From the NCBI GenBank assembly GCA_030248135.1, contig JASANC010004629.1, positions 1-64,000 of the forward strand: 64,000 nucleotides of DNA, in the 5' to 3' direction. A program made the translations under genes and the position numbers. The notes under the pieces were generated by a model. The model had not been told where the DNA came from. It worked only from the letters and a program-made list of their open reading frames with translations, and did not search any database. Source of the DNA: Theristus sp. LFF4_11. Its lineage: Eukaryota > Nematoda > Chromadorea > Monhysterida > Xyalidae. Of the stretch, positions 21,878 through 33,536 are shown piece by piece (within the stretch, counting starts at the first letter, position 1; each line of letters starts with the position of its first letter).

Positions 21878-24800
21878 ATGGCTTCAACAACGAACAGCTC
21901 GTGCAAGGGTGATTTTGTGGTCGGCTCAAAATACCGGCTGATCCGGAAGATCGGCAGCGGATCGTTCGGCGACATCTATCTCGGCATCAACATCACCAAT
22001 TCAGACGAATCGAGGCGTGTTGTGATGTGCAGCGTTGACATGCAGAACGTTGAATTGACATTGAATGAAACGATCAGAAGAGTTGGGGTTCCGAACGCTT
22101 GCGCGCTTCCTCGAAGTGGAACTGGCGGCTTCGGTCGCAAATAAACGCCCAGCAATTTGGTTTCGCCCCTCCAAGTTATGGCAAAATACAACAACAACAT
22201 CAGGAGAGTTTGCGATTGAATGGAAATCACGTTGACACAGCTTTCGGATTCGCTGCCCTCCGGGGATATAGCGACCGCAGGCCACCGAAACCGAAATCGG
22301 GCAAAGATCACTGGTGCCCCCAGCCCCAGGACAGAGCGGGGCTTAGAGGCTGTTCCCCTCACGTGGCGAGGGTATTGGTTCCACGGGATGGTGAGCCGTC
22401 CATTCCCCAATCACACCGGAGTTTGGTACCTTCGGGTTTCCGGAATCGGTGGGGGCGTGCTTCAGATAAAATAATGAAAAAAAAATAAAAAATAAAAAAA
22501 CATAGAATTGACATTGGATTCGCAGGTGGTACGGTACGGAGCGCGAGTACAACGTGCTCGTCATGGATCTGCTCGGGCCGAGTCTCGAGGATTTGTTCAA
22601 CTTCTGCTCGCGTCGCTTCACGATGAAAACGGTGCTGATGCTCGCTGATCAGGTATTGTGGATTTATTCAAACGTGTCCGGACTAAAATGACGTCATTTG
22701 CTTTCAAAACGCCCGTTTGTCAGCATACAGGCACTAAAATTTCAGTTTGGTGTGACTGATTCGACATTCACCATTTGTTTACGGGAGAAAACGGCTGAAC
22801 GGAAAGTCTGGTTTGCTGTGAACGGCAAGCGCATGTTTTGCGGCACGTGACGTCATTTCAGTGGGACACGTTCGAAAAAATAGGTCATACATCACAGAAA
22901 ATGTGCTCCGTGTTTCTTGTTAGGCGTGACCGGTGTCTTTCCTTGTTTTTTGCTCTTTCCTCACCAGTCGAAACCGCGAAACAAAATGACCAACGACTCG
23001 TCAGTGCGCAGCTGGCAAAACCACTAACGTGAAATTCTGTTGACATTTCTTTGTCCGAAACGTGCGACTGCTTGCTTTGTATCCGGTAAAACCGGAAGCA
23101 AAATAAATAAAAAAACAAGACGAACAATTTGAGTAATCAGCAAGGATGGTTCGGTTTCGGTATCTACTCCTGTAACCGTCGTTAAACCTATTCTGTTCTG
23201 TTTTATTTTTATTTAAACGACGGACGCTGAGAAGATTTCAAAAAATACCAGTTTTTTCCCCGAAAAACTGCATTTTACTCCGCGGCCAGCACAAATGCTA
23301 ATTGCATGTTCCCCGTTCACCGTGTTGCAGATGATTGGTCGCATTGAATACGTGCACGTGAAAAACTTCATTCACCGCGACATCAAACCGGACAACTTTC
23401 TGATGGGCATCGGACGTCATTGTAACAAGGTGAGAAGCGCAGAATCCCGAACTTGAAAAAAACCGGAAAGAATTGAACAAAGCCCACTCACTAGCTTTAC
23501 TACAGTTTATTTCTATGTCGTATGAAATGCAATTAGCTGATTGGATGGTAACCACGTACAATGTAACGTGTTCTGTTTGTTTAGGCATTCCTGTGGTGGC
23601 GGAGGCTACTTGTTGTTTTGGTCGTTTAGTTAAACCAATTGAATTTTTTCTCTGAATCTTGAGTCGTTTTTTTCAAATCTGAGTCGGCCAATGCAAGTCA
23701 AATTCCTCGATGACTGAACTTTTGTGAATTGTTATCGAGGGCTAATACATTGGCAAAGCAATCGTTGTTTTCTCTCAACTGCCCGGTGATCGTATCTTCA
23801 TTCACTTCCAAAACATGATCGGCGCTTATTTCGGAGAAAAACAGATTCCTAAAAATTGTGAACACAAAGCGAGGAAACCATAAAAACAGTCGATGGGAAT
23901 GTTTTTTGTTCGTGGTATTTTTTTCGTTCAGTTGTCAACGAAGTTTTTTCAAAATCACAAATGGTTGATATTCAATTTTTGCCGATTGTTTACCATTTGA
24001 ATAGAATTCTGTCCGCTGATAATGAGTGATATCTCGCTGATAATCCAGGGTTGATAATGAAAAGAACACAACGCCAATACTGTCCACTTGAACAACGGCG
24101 TCACTTGAATTGTTTATGTGTAAAATAACCGGAACGAATTAAAAAAACGAATTAAAAAGAAAATGAAAAAAATCGATCGCGAGAGCAAAACCCGGCGTGA
24201 ACAGGCGGAACAATGAAACCATTCTCAATTATGTTCAAATGAACAGAAAAGAAAAAAAAACGTCGCAAATTTGCAGCTGTTCTTGATCGACTTCGGTCTC
24301 GCCAAGAAGTACCGCGACTCGCGCACACGCGCTCACATTCCCTATCGCGAGGACAAGAATCTGACGGGCACCGCGCGCTACGCCTCCATCAACGCGCATC
24401 TCGGCATTGAACAGAGGTGCGTCATTGGCCGTTGGGGATGGAAAAACCCGGCTTTTATATTTTGTAAAAAGAAACCGGTTTCTTTTCACGGTTTTGAAAC
24501 TGTTTTAAAACAGGACTTTTTTATCTGGAAACTAGTTTTTCAGCTTTCGGTGTGCTGTGCACGACCAATCAGCGTGCTTTTCACATTTTTTCTTATTATT
24601 TTCAGCCGACGTGACGACATGGAGTCGCTCGGCTACGTGCTCATGTACTTCAACAGAGGCACGCTGCCATGGCAGGGACTCAAGGTCAGTCCGCAAAAAG
24701 CAATTGTCTCACGACTTTGTGTTCGCGTCGTTTCGTAGTTTTCGGGCGAGATTTTGTTCTGAGAGGATGTTTCTCTTAGATCAATTGCATCCAGAACATG

Positions 24801-26183
24801 AGAGCGTGAATGCGAATTTTTGGTCTGCCACTCTTTTGTTGGCCTGAATTTTTAACGGTAATTCAGATTCGTTGTTGTGCATTTTCGGAGATTGATAAAC
24901 TGTCTTACCATGTTAGGCTAATTCAACCGGCGTTCCATTGTTGCATTTTAGGAAAATGCTCGATTTTCGCTTCAATCGACACATTCAGCCTGCTATTTGT
25001 TGCATCCTTTTTTTGTAGGCCGCCACGAAGAAACAGAAATACGAAAAGATCTCGGAGAAGAAAATGTCGACGCCCGTCGAAGTGCTCTGCAAGGTGACGC
25101 ACATAGTTTTTCAAAATGTTAAAAAAAGCATTTAGGCGGTGGTCAGTCCATGGTATTAGGCGAGGTTCTACAAATTTGCACTTGTAACGATTTTCTGGTT
25201 GTCCAGTTCCAAGTGGAATTTCAGAAAAAACTTTTAAATTCAGTTGAGTTGACACAAAATTACGCCCAGTTCTCTCTGACTAGTATCAAGTTGTTCCCAC
25301 ACAGGCACTCTGTAATAATTCGCAAGTTGCTCATCAACATGCACAAGCATGAATTTGCCGCATGTTTGCGCTCTACAGGGTTTCCCGGCCGAGTTCGCGA
25401 TGTACCTGAACTATTGCCGCGGACTGCGATTCGACGAGGCGCCCGACTACATGTACCTGCGACAGTTGTTTCGCATCTTGTTCCGAACGCTCAATCATCA
25501 GTGAGTTGTCGCGCGATGTTGTTGTTTTTTTTGTAGTTTGTTGACGCATTTTTATTTTGACGCATAATCTAACCGCAATGACAACAAATGACAGTGTACT
25601 ATGGGTGAGAAATTAGGTTTCACTCGAGATCCAAGTGCACATCGAAAAAGCGTTCAATTCGCGTTTTTGAACAGATATTTGATGCTTTCTGGGAAAAAAC
25701 GGTATCCAGGATCGATATTTTGTTTTTGCGTACAGTCTATCTGGCTAATATGTACAACCAACTGATTGGTCGGCTGCAGTTGGTGCATGCCTTCTGTGCA
25801 GGCATTGCTGTGTAGGCGGCCTAGTTTTGCCTCCCTGCACAAATGCATGCATCCAGTGCAAGCAACGAACCAATCAGCTATGAATTATCCAGCTGGACTC
25901 TAGCGCAGAACGAATGCACAGGTTCGATTGTGAAGGCCTCGCGAAGTTCGAATCCGAAAGAAAACGGTTTGAAAAAAGAAAACCACTCAAGAAAACGGCG
26001 CGAAACTGGTTTTTTGTTGCGTTCCGCAGGTACGACTACACGTTCGACTGGACGATGCTGAAGCAGAAGGCGGCGCAGACGACTCAGCAGTTGCAGGGCA
26101 CCGCGGCGGCGCAAACGACCACGGCGGCCGCACAGCAGGCCTCTGGCGGAAATGGCGGCGGTCCCACGCAGCAGGCGTTCTGA
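21878..26183 (+). CDS. kin-19: Casein kinase I alpha, lacking the ATP-lysine exon in this assembly
   Basis: A Ser/Thr kinase of the CK1alpha subfamily; the C. elegans member KIN-19 acts in Wnt/beta-catenin signalling. Exons seen: 21878 to about 22016, 22526-22652, 23331-23429, 24277-24416, 24606-24684, 25019-25093, 25379-25500 and 26030-26183 (TGA). Visible: Gly loop [33 protein letters not shown], catalytic [20 protein letters not shown], and the CK1 signature [20 protein letters not shown]. The C-terminus [12 protein letters not shown] leads to a Gln/Ala-rich tail. All exons from 22526 on join in frame. Between the Gly loop exon and 22526 about 40 residues are absent, including beta3 with its lysine and the RHPQLLYE segment. 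That interval holds a dispersed repeat instead. So this is either an assembly error, an undetected exon or a dead copy; strict conservation elsewhere argues against a pseudogene. The exon 1 end is uncertain. Confidence 0.9.
22330..22470 (-). repeat. Dispersed repeat occupying the place of the missing CK1 exon
   Basis: The reverse complement matches 41585-41735 in the laminin gene: 'cccgaagataccaaactc', 'ggacgactcaccattccgtg' and 'gccacgtgacgggga' with substitutions. Confidence 0.7.
22656..22887 (+). mobile_element. CRE-bearing MITE, copy 2, at a CK1 splice donor
   Basis: The CK1 exon ends GATCAG and the intron begins GTA. The MITE left end TTGTGGATTTATTC follows immediately, so the TA of the donor is the left target duplication. 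The right TA is at 22888-22889. Confidence 0.85.
25733..25905. mobile_element. CATCTGG-type palindromic MITE, copy 2
   Basis: It runs from 'acagtctatctggctaatat' to 'gaattatccagctggactct', with CCAATCAG arms and 'gtgtaggcgg' centre as in 3711-3905. It lies in the last CK1 intron. Confidence 0.65.
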
Positions 26184-27038
26184 GCAGACACCCCCCCCCC
26201 ACCCATCGCCCCGATTTGTTGAGTCGATTATTTCTTGTGGTGGGTTTTTTGTTTTGTTTTTCTCGAGGGCAGAAAGATTGGTTTGGGGTTGATTCGTCGC
26301 AGTTTTTGTTTTTGGTTGACTCATGTGGAAACTCGATCTCTTGACTGTTTTGGCAGTGTTTTTTATTATTTTTGACGACCTTCTGTTTCAGTTTCGATTT
26401 GCGCTTGTCTTTTCAACAAAACCACACAACAGCAGCAACAACAACAACAACAACGTTTCTTCTTATGAGAACAGAAATTATGATGTGAACATTCATTGAG
26501 AAACTTGTTATTACCCCAGTAACACCAAAACTATATTATTCAGAGGTGTTTTCTTCTCTTTTTACTTTCTTTTTTTTAAACTTCCACAGAACATGGAGTA
26601 CGGTTTGGCCTCGCTATGTACAGAGAAAAAACTTTGTTTTTTATTGTCAGAATCAATTTCCTCTCCACTATTTCGGTTCCAATTTCGAATATTTCAGCAA
26701 AACTGGATTTGTGAAAAAGATGTTTTTTGAATTTATTCTGTTTTTTGTCACTGTGTTTTTAACAATGCGTACACGCTGTCCGCTCTACTCACTGTGATTT
26801 GATTTTTTTTGTCTTTTTGTGTTTTCATGTTGTCTTGTGAGAAAAAAAATGTTGTTCTGCGTTTTACGGCTTGTAAGTACGTAGTTGGCTTTTTCAGAAG
26901 TTTTTTGTGTTTGTAATTTTGCATTTGTTTTGTAAAAGAACAAGCATTATGGGAACATGGATTTTGATTCGTTACCGCAGCGACCTAATGTTGTACAGTG
27001 TTTCTGCTTTTCAGTTTTTTTCTCTCGCAAGTTTCTGA

Positions 27039-27044
27039 AATAAA
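27039..27044 (+). terminator. Poly(A) signal of casein kinase I
   Basis: AATAAA, 855 bp past the stop codon at 26183. A second AATAAA is at 27273. The stretch 27300-28540 contains only repeat fragments such as CTGATTGGTTG arms; I see no gene there. Confidence 0.4.
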
Positions 27045-28542
27045 TTACAATTTGAGTAAAACTTTTTCAGTCAAACACACACGCTCGTGCTGCTGTTTTT
27101 TTTAATTTCAATGCGTTGATTGGCTAACGTAATCAGCTTGCAGAAATGCAGAATCGATTTTGAAATTAGAACTTGTGTGTTTGTCTGTTCACCGAAATTC
27201 TTTCCTTTTTGTTTGACTTTTTTATTCAAAATTCGGAACTTTGAACCATTTTTTTGTTGTTTCCTCACGCACAATAAATACATTGATTTGAATTTTCGTC
27301 ATGAATTATTTCTCGTGCACCTTTTGCTGATTTGCTGAGTGTATGCTGCTGCGGTTTTTTGTTTGTTTTGCTGAATACTGATTTCTACAGAGTCAGCCAA
27401 CCAATAATTGATTGATTTTTACAAAATCAGCTTTTGTAGCTAACAACATGTATTTTGTACAGTGCGGCATTTTTTCTGAGAAAAACACAACAATAATTTT
27501 TAAGTTTCTGTGAAAGAAGCAGTCGATCACGTTCAAATGGGGCGGTGCGCTGATTGGTTGTTCCATATTGATGTAGCCGACAAGCGCGCTATTGCTTGGT
27601 TTGAATTTCCAAGTGTCCTCATGCGTTCGTCTGCCATGGAATTCAGAAACGGATGAATATTATTCAGTTTCACATTAAAAATTATAAAAAGAATCATGAA
27701 AATTTCAGCATTTTATTTCAGTGCGCTCATTCTGCGTTTTTTTTCCAATTGGTTTCATCCAGAAAGCGAAAAGAAAATAATTGTTGAAAGAAGAACTGAA
27801 GAACTATTTCGCATTTCCATAAAAAATGTACCATTCGTTCATGCGTGTGAGATGTGTGAATAAAAGAGATGAAATGAGCTGTGTGACGAGAAAATTCGGC
27901 ACTTTTTCCTGGACCGGCATAAAGTTCTCAATCAACTAATCTTTCATACTTCATTGTTGTTGCTTTTCAAATTGTTGTTTGGAACATTTTGCAACCATTA
28001 TTTATAATCTTGTGTTGCATTTCGATTATCGAATACCGTGTGGTGATGCCTGCCACTGCATACAGTCAAATCTGCAGTCGGGTGCAAAGATCGGTGCCAC
28101 ATATCACCAGGTTGGTTGAGCGAAGATTGCTTGCGTCTTGCGTCATTCAAATGAGCAGCGCTGATTGGCTGTATCTGGTTAGTGCGACCGAAATGGCTGC
28201 ATGGTTCGGGCAGCCAAAGGGTTATTGACAAAAAAAAACGATCTGTCTACAGGTTTGATGAAGTACATTTTTAATGCAAGTAATACAAAATACGTTTTTC
28301 GCCTGTTTGCCGTGACTTATGTTGTGCGTTGAAATAAAGAATCTGAATATATCATTGGGTAAATCTGTAAGGACCCAATCAAAAGGCTACAGTATGCGGT
28401 TTGTGCATCGTTTACCTAAGCCGGCATTCATGACGAAATCGCCTTGTTTTATTCAACATGGCCACGCATTTCTAATTAGTGCTTCATGAATGCCCCTTTA
28501 AAGTGTGCTCCGTTGAACGGTGCATCATTGAAACGAAGTACA

Positions 28543-29404
28543 ATGCGGCCAAGCAAAGCAACTATTGCATTATCAGATTTGCACAAATATCTGTCTTTTC
28601 AAAGAAGTCATTGGCTGCGTCATATTAGTGTGACCAATTAGCTAGTTGCTCAGTGCTCCACCAAGTGTTGGCATTGCAGCCAGGAGCTCGATAAATTGTT
28701 GTACACAATTCGAGCAGACAATGGTGGGTCGTTGAAAGGGCGGGGCGTGCTGGATATTGTGCGCGAGGCTTTGGACCGATTGGGTGCAGCGGCTCCATCG
28801 GTGCCTGATGCTCAAGGCGACGAAGAAGACCACTGGAAGGTATGAACACGAAAACTTAAATTTGTTAAACACTCGTGGCTTGCCGAAAAACGGAATATTT
28901 TGTACGTTTCACTTTTTGCATGTCATCTGATTAAGTTGATTTGGTGAAGAACCGCGTGAGTTACTGCGGGCGTTCGATTTTGATGATTGATCACTGATCA
29001 TTGATGGTTTTACCCACGGTGGTAGAGAAACAATGAAAGACACTAAATCTCAGCGATATCAAAGTGCACCAAAAGAAAGTAAAAAAATCTGATAATATAT
29101 CCACGATTCGATCAATATCAGGAAAAACACATGGCGAACGCCAAAGACGAATAAATAACACTGATTATGACACACTGCCCATGTAGTTTCCACGTCTCGC
29201 TTCTGTGGTTTGCGTTTGCTTTTGTCTTTTCAAAATAAATCAAGCCAGTAAATCATTAACCAGTCTTGCCCGAGTGGCGAAACAGCAAGCCAGTGTGTTT
29301 CTCTGTCAAAAGACAAACAAATCAACAACTGCGGAAAACTTTTGTTCATCGCTTAATTATCTGTTGTGCAGGAACAAATTTCGTTCGTGACTCCGAGGAC
29401 ATGA
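28543..29404 (+). CDS. Unidentified small protein, about 91 aa, three exons
   Basis: The central exon 28684-28839 is the firmest part: ELDKLLYTIRADNGGSLKGR, then GVLDIVREALDRLG and an acidic end GDEEDHWK before donor gtatga. It joins in phase 0 to 29372-29404 (acceptor ctgttgtgcag; EQISFVTPRT, TGA). A possible first exon 28543-28629 (MRPSKATIALSDLHKYLSFQ) also fits phase 0, leaving a 54-bp intron, but the true 5' end may lie further upstream. The central exon looks like two amphipathic helices. AATAAA at 29492 gives a short 3'UTR. The gene converges on the collagen gene with roughly 100 bp between their ends. The family is not recognised. Confidence 0.45.
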
Positions 29405-29491
29405 GCAATACTGAAAAGAGAGTGAAAAACACATTAAAGACCGCTGGTAACATTGAATCGAATCGAAAAGAGAACCAAATGTTTTGTGAGA

Positions 29492-29497
29492 AATAAA
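29492..29497 (+). terminator. Poly(A) signal of the 91-aa gene
   Basis: AATAAA 88 bp after the TGA at 29404, good spacing for a 3' end near 29515. Confidence 0.5.
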
Positions 29498-29617
29498 TAT
29501 TAAAGAGAAAGGGGGGGTTCCTCAAAAAAAAACACCGGCCGGGGGGGTTTTTGCTGGGAGAATGCCGAAATGAAAGGAATAAATAATGTGCGAAACGTTC
29601 ACCCCAGTCTGTCTCAT

Positions 29618-30878
29618 TCACCTACCAACATCGCCTTCGTCGCCCGGTTCACCCGTTTGACCCACTAATCCAATCTCTGCTCGACCGTCCGCGCCCGGCT
29701 CGCCGACGTGCCCCACGCGGCCCACTCGGCCGATTTGACCGTAGTCGCCTCGTTCGCCCGGATAGCCGGTATTACCCGGTCGACCGGGCATTCCGGCAAT
29801 GCCGATGCGGCCGCGCATTCCGCGCATGCCTGCAGTTTTCTTGTCAAAGGTGAAATCATCGTCGGTTGAGTGTTTTGTCATGGAATGTTGACCACAGTGT
29901 CTCATTGGCATCGATCAATCAATCAAGGCACCGCAGCGAAGCTGACCACTTGAATTGGTTTTTTTGCTTGAAAGGATTTTTTTCACCTGGAATGCCCGGC
30001 GCGCCCGCCGCGCCGGCCGGACCGTACGGGCAGTGGAAACAGACGGGAAAGTCGCCGAGTTGAATTCGATCGCTTTCGGCGTTCTTTCCCGACGGTCCGT
30101 TCGCGCCGTCTTGTCCGTCGACACCGGTTTCACCTGAGTAATCAGTTTGGAAAATTGCTTTCAAGCCGTTCAAGCGAGAAAAGACAATTTTTGATATAAT
30201 AACTGATTTCGGGTTGTAACTAAATCAACATATCGGAGGTGCTCTGCCGACCTGGTCGTCCAATGTTGCCCGGCGGGCCGTCGGGGCAACTGTTGAACGG
30301 GTTGCACGTGCACCGCGCGTTGTTCTCGTTCGTCTGTCTCGTCTGCCGGCGAAACGCTGCGGCCGATGTGAATCGTCGCTGATGCTTGATGGCGGATTGG
30401 ATGTCGTTGGCGTTGATCTGTGGATTTCGATTTAAAAAAATCTTGAACGAAACTCAACGATGGAGGACATTGTGTTTCGATCGTTCTTGCTTTTACGAGA
30501 CTAGGTCAGCGTTGTAATGCGGTTGAAGCAGTTGCTTCTCAGAGCTAGCGAACCAAAAAAAATCTGAAGAAGACAAAACGAAAGCAGCGGGTTAAAAAAA
30601 CTAAAAAAAGAGCGCACTAGAAACTCGCTCATGTCGGAGTCTAGCTGCTTCCATAAAGTGCTGATTTCGCGCATCAACATCGGCACACCGATGATGGTGC
30701 ACACGAACGCGGCGCAGCTGACTGCGAACGCCATCCACACGCACGTGTGAACTGTGCTTAGTTGCTTCATAATTTTTGGTGCCAGATACGGAAGTGGTTG
30801 ATTTGGTTTTGTGGTCGAGTCTGCTAAGGTTTTAATATGTTTCGAGTTTGTTGTCGCTGGCAGTTGACTCTGGGTCAT
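29618..30878 (-). CDS. Nematode cuticle collagen
   Basis: Structural collagen of the extracellular cuticle. Minus strand, four phase-consistent exons: 30878-30618, 30417-30252, 30133-29987 and 29829-29618, 261 aa from the first Met; a Met at 30770 would give 225. The N-terminal block has a membrane/signal-anchor stretch (WMAFAVSCAAFVCTIIGVPM) and MREISTLWKQLDSDMSEF, typical of the cuticle-collagen N domain. Then KHQRRF, a basic processing-type site, CTCNPFNSCPDGPPG, a short Gly-X-Y run, FPVCFHCPYGP, and a main Gly-X-Y tract from GMRGMRGRIGIAGMPG to GDEGDVGR. The tract has one break (GRAEIG). The TGA overlaps a potential donor (GGTAG|gtgaat), so a further C-terminal exon cannot be excluded. 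The tract is short for the family. Confidence 0.85.
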
Positions 30879-32442
30879 CGTGGAATTAGAGGAATGTTTT
30901 GATTTCAGTTAATTGAACTTGAACACATGTCGTGACGGGCGCATTTTACAAGAAAATAAAGGTTCGCTGGGGTCGCATTGCTGGTCACTTATTTTCAGGA
31001 TCAGCATGCTCGCGAGTGAAATCGCCTTCGCTCAGTTTCTCCATCTTACACGTAAATTAACATGCACGATTTTAGGATGGTCTTAAAGACGGAACAGCGA
31101 AAACAGTTTTTAGGTTACGAAAATGATGTTGTATCAAAATTGCGGAAACTTATTTGTTACAACAAACTGTGCACTTAAAGATTGATTTTATAACGATCAG
31201 TTATAAAAACGCTTTGGTGAGAAAGCATCGCTATTATTAGAAAAAACGTGTCAACTTTGCTCAGGAGTCAGGACACGTTGAAACATATGTTCTAGATTAA
31301 TTGTTTTGACATCGGTTTGTTTTTGTGCGCTTGATAAAAGGTGATCGGAGTTTCTAGTGATCGGTGTGACAGATGAGCAGTCGCTTTATATTGTCCACAC
31401 GTTTGTGATGTGTCAAAAAGTTTTATAAAATAATAACAACCTGTCCGCTTGGAACGGGCGAAAACGGTATGTTACTTTTAAAACTCGCAAACTGTATTTA
31501 GCTCCAGAGACCGCCATAAAAGTTTTAGTACTTTTTTCTTTGGGTCAACATAGGTGTCAAAACGCTTGTTGTTATTACGCATATGTCGCATTAAGTGGGT
31601 TTACAACTTCTTTATGTTGTTTTTAAAATAAATAAATAAATTCATCGTAATTTTCTGTGACCATTTTCGGCTGGTTGTGTTGCATTTCTCTGCGATAATG
31701 CGTTAATTATTCCACGGTTTCGGTGGAGTCGTAATATTCGCAATGCATAAAACTGAAAGAAACCAAAACCGTTTCAATCTCATTGTTCGAAAATTCCTTT
31801 CCATCACGAGAGGTGATGAAAGTTTCGTGACATCTTCATGTTTTCAAGAATGAACGCGTTTTGATTTGTTATTTCAGAAGTCAACTTCGAAAGTTGGTCA
31901 AATTGTTTGAAAATCACGGTAATTTCGGTTTTCAAAATTAAGACACGCAAATGAATGGATGCTGCACAGTGGTTGTTACACTGGCCATCGGTCAACGTGT
32001 GCTGTAAACACTGACAGATTTAAGTGATTCATGATTTATTAGGTTGCGCGCCGCGTTTGTTGGAAAGGCTGGAACATTGTTTTCTGGATTTCCGTTGCGT
32101 TTGTTGTTTTTTTACTTTTCTGGTGGCCTGTGTTTTTCGTTCGCAAAATTTCACGTGGTTTAATAATAACTGATAGGTGTCAAAGTCACCTGTCCCGGGG
32201 TGCTGGTTTGAAAAAGAAGACACACTCTTCTTGCATGGCTTTGCGTGGACGTGATCGATACTGTCACTATTGGACACATTGGTTTTGCCCATACTCATTC
32301 ACGGAGAACCGCCACTGGAACAAATCACTGAGTAAATTTGAACAAATCGCCGGGTGCACGGTTTTCACAATAGCGTTTAGCTTTAGCCAACTTTAGCCAG
32401 CTTTAGCCACAACGTTAGCCGACTTCACTGCTCACATTGCAG
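30879..32442. other. Intergenic, no clear gene
   Basis: Mostly AT-rich. An 89-codon minus-strand frame at 32298-32029 starts MSMGKTNVSNSDSIDHVHAK and ends in a Lys/Arg/Gln-rich stretch. It has an ATG and overlaps AATAAA (minus), but nothing else supports it. Four imperfect 'ctttagccaa' units at 32377-32412 precede the RING exon acceptor. Confidence 0.4.
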
Positions 32443-33160
32443 CCGGCACTGCGCGATCTGCCGTCGTCGTCGCCGAAAACAACAGCGACTGTACCCGATT
32501 CCGCTCAACCGACCACGACCACGATGCAAACGAGCCGAACTGCAGACGCGCAAGCGGTCAGCGCCCCGCCGGGATTCGATCTGTTGCCGCCGCCCGGCCT
32601 AGCCGACCGTAGTACCGCTGCGCCATCGCCGCTGTCACCGAGCACGCAGCATTACGTGGAGCAGGACTGCGCGATCTGCTTGACGCCGCTCGTTGATATG
32701 CGTGGTCGTCGGGCGATCTCGGAAGCGCAGTGCGGCCATTCGTTCCATGAAAATGTGACTGCGGCTGTTTTTTGTATCGATATGTACCATGAACATTGCA
32801 AACGAATGGAGTTTAATATTAGCTGATTATTCTTTTGATGTTGTCTAAATCAAAGCACGCGCAAAAATTTAAAAAAAACATTGTTTTTCATCTGAATTTC
32901 ACGCTTTCTGAGCGTTGGTGCAACCAGATAATGACAATTGCGATTGGGGGACTTGAGGAAAGTTTGGAAGTCACCGTAGTGGACTTGTTGATTGCATCTA
33001 AATTTTTCATCATGTCAAGATAGTTTCTGCAATATCGATTTCGCCTTCGCTCGAATTTCAGTGCTTAACGAAGTGGTTGCGCGAAAATGCCGTGTGCCCG
33101 TTGTGCAAGCTACACACGGTGAAGGACGATGAATATCCGGCATTGGAACGACAAAAATAA
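32443..33160 (+). CDS. RING-H2 zinc finger protein, probable E3 ubiquitin ligase
   Basis: Two exons: 32443-32754 and 33062-33160 (TAA), joined in phase 0. The RING reads CAIC, 17 residues, CGHSFHENC, WLRENAVCPLC, giving the C3-H2-C3 ligand set CxxC, CxHxxHxxC, CxxC. The segment before it is Pro/Ser/Thr-rich and probably disordered, with APPGFDLLPPPGL. The first listed exon starts at an acceptor (cattgcag), so an upstream exon probably exists. If not, ATG at 32524 would give a 109-aa protein. The family transfers ubiquitin from an E2 to substrates; the substrate is unknown here. The C-terminal tail after the RING is short (LHTVKDDEYPALERQK). Confidence 0.75.
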
Positions 33161-33530
33161 GGCTATTCAACAGAATGACCAGTGATCATTTTTCTGTAAA
33201 TTGGATAACCTTGTTTGTCGCATCGTTGAATAGTGAATACGAAGTTGATTTTCAAATCAGACCTGTTCCAGCTTGTTTTGAGTTAACTGGACGTCACCAA
33301 CAACCAGACATTTTTGAAATCGCTGTTATGTTTGCGCTTGATTTCGCTGTTTTAGCCCTTTTGGGAGTTTTTTTCTACAGTCGAACTCACTAAAATGTGG
33401 AATCAGCTGATTGGTCGGCCGAGGGGAGGCTGCTCACACTCCGCACCCTTCTTTTTTCGTGGATCTGGATTCTATTAAATCGTGTTTCTTTTGAATGAGT
33501 GTGAATTTCCAGCACCCTTTTCATGCTAAA

Positions 33531-33536
33531 AATAAA
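33531..33536 (+). terminator. Poly(A) signal of the RING gene
   Basis: AATAAA 371 bp after the TAA at 33160. A CAGTCGAACTC MITE fragment starts at 33378, inside the probable 3'UTR. Confidence 0.4.
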
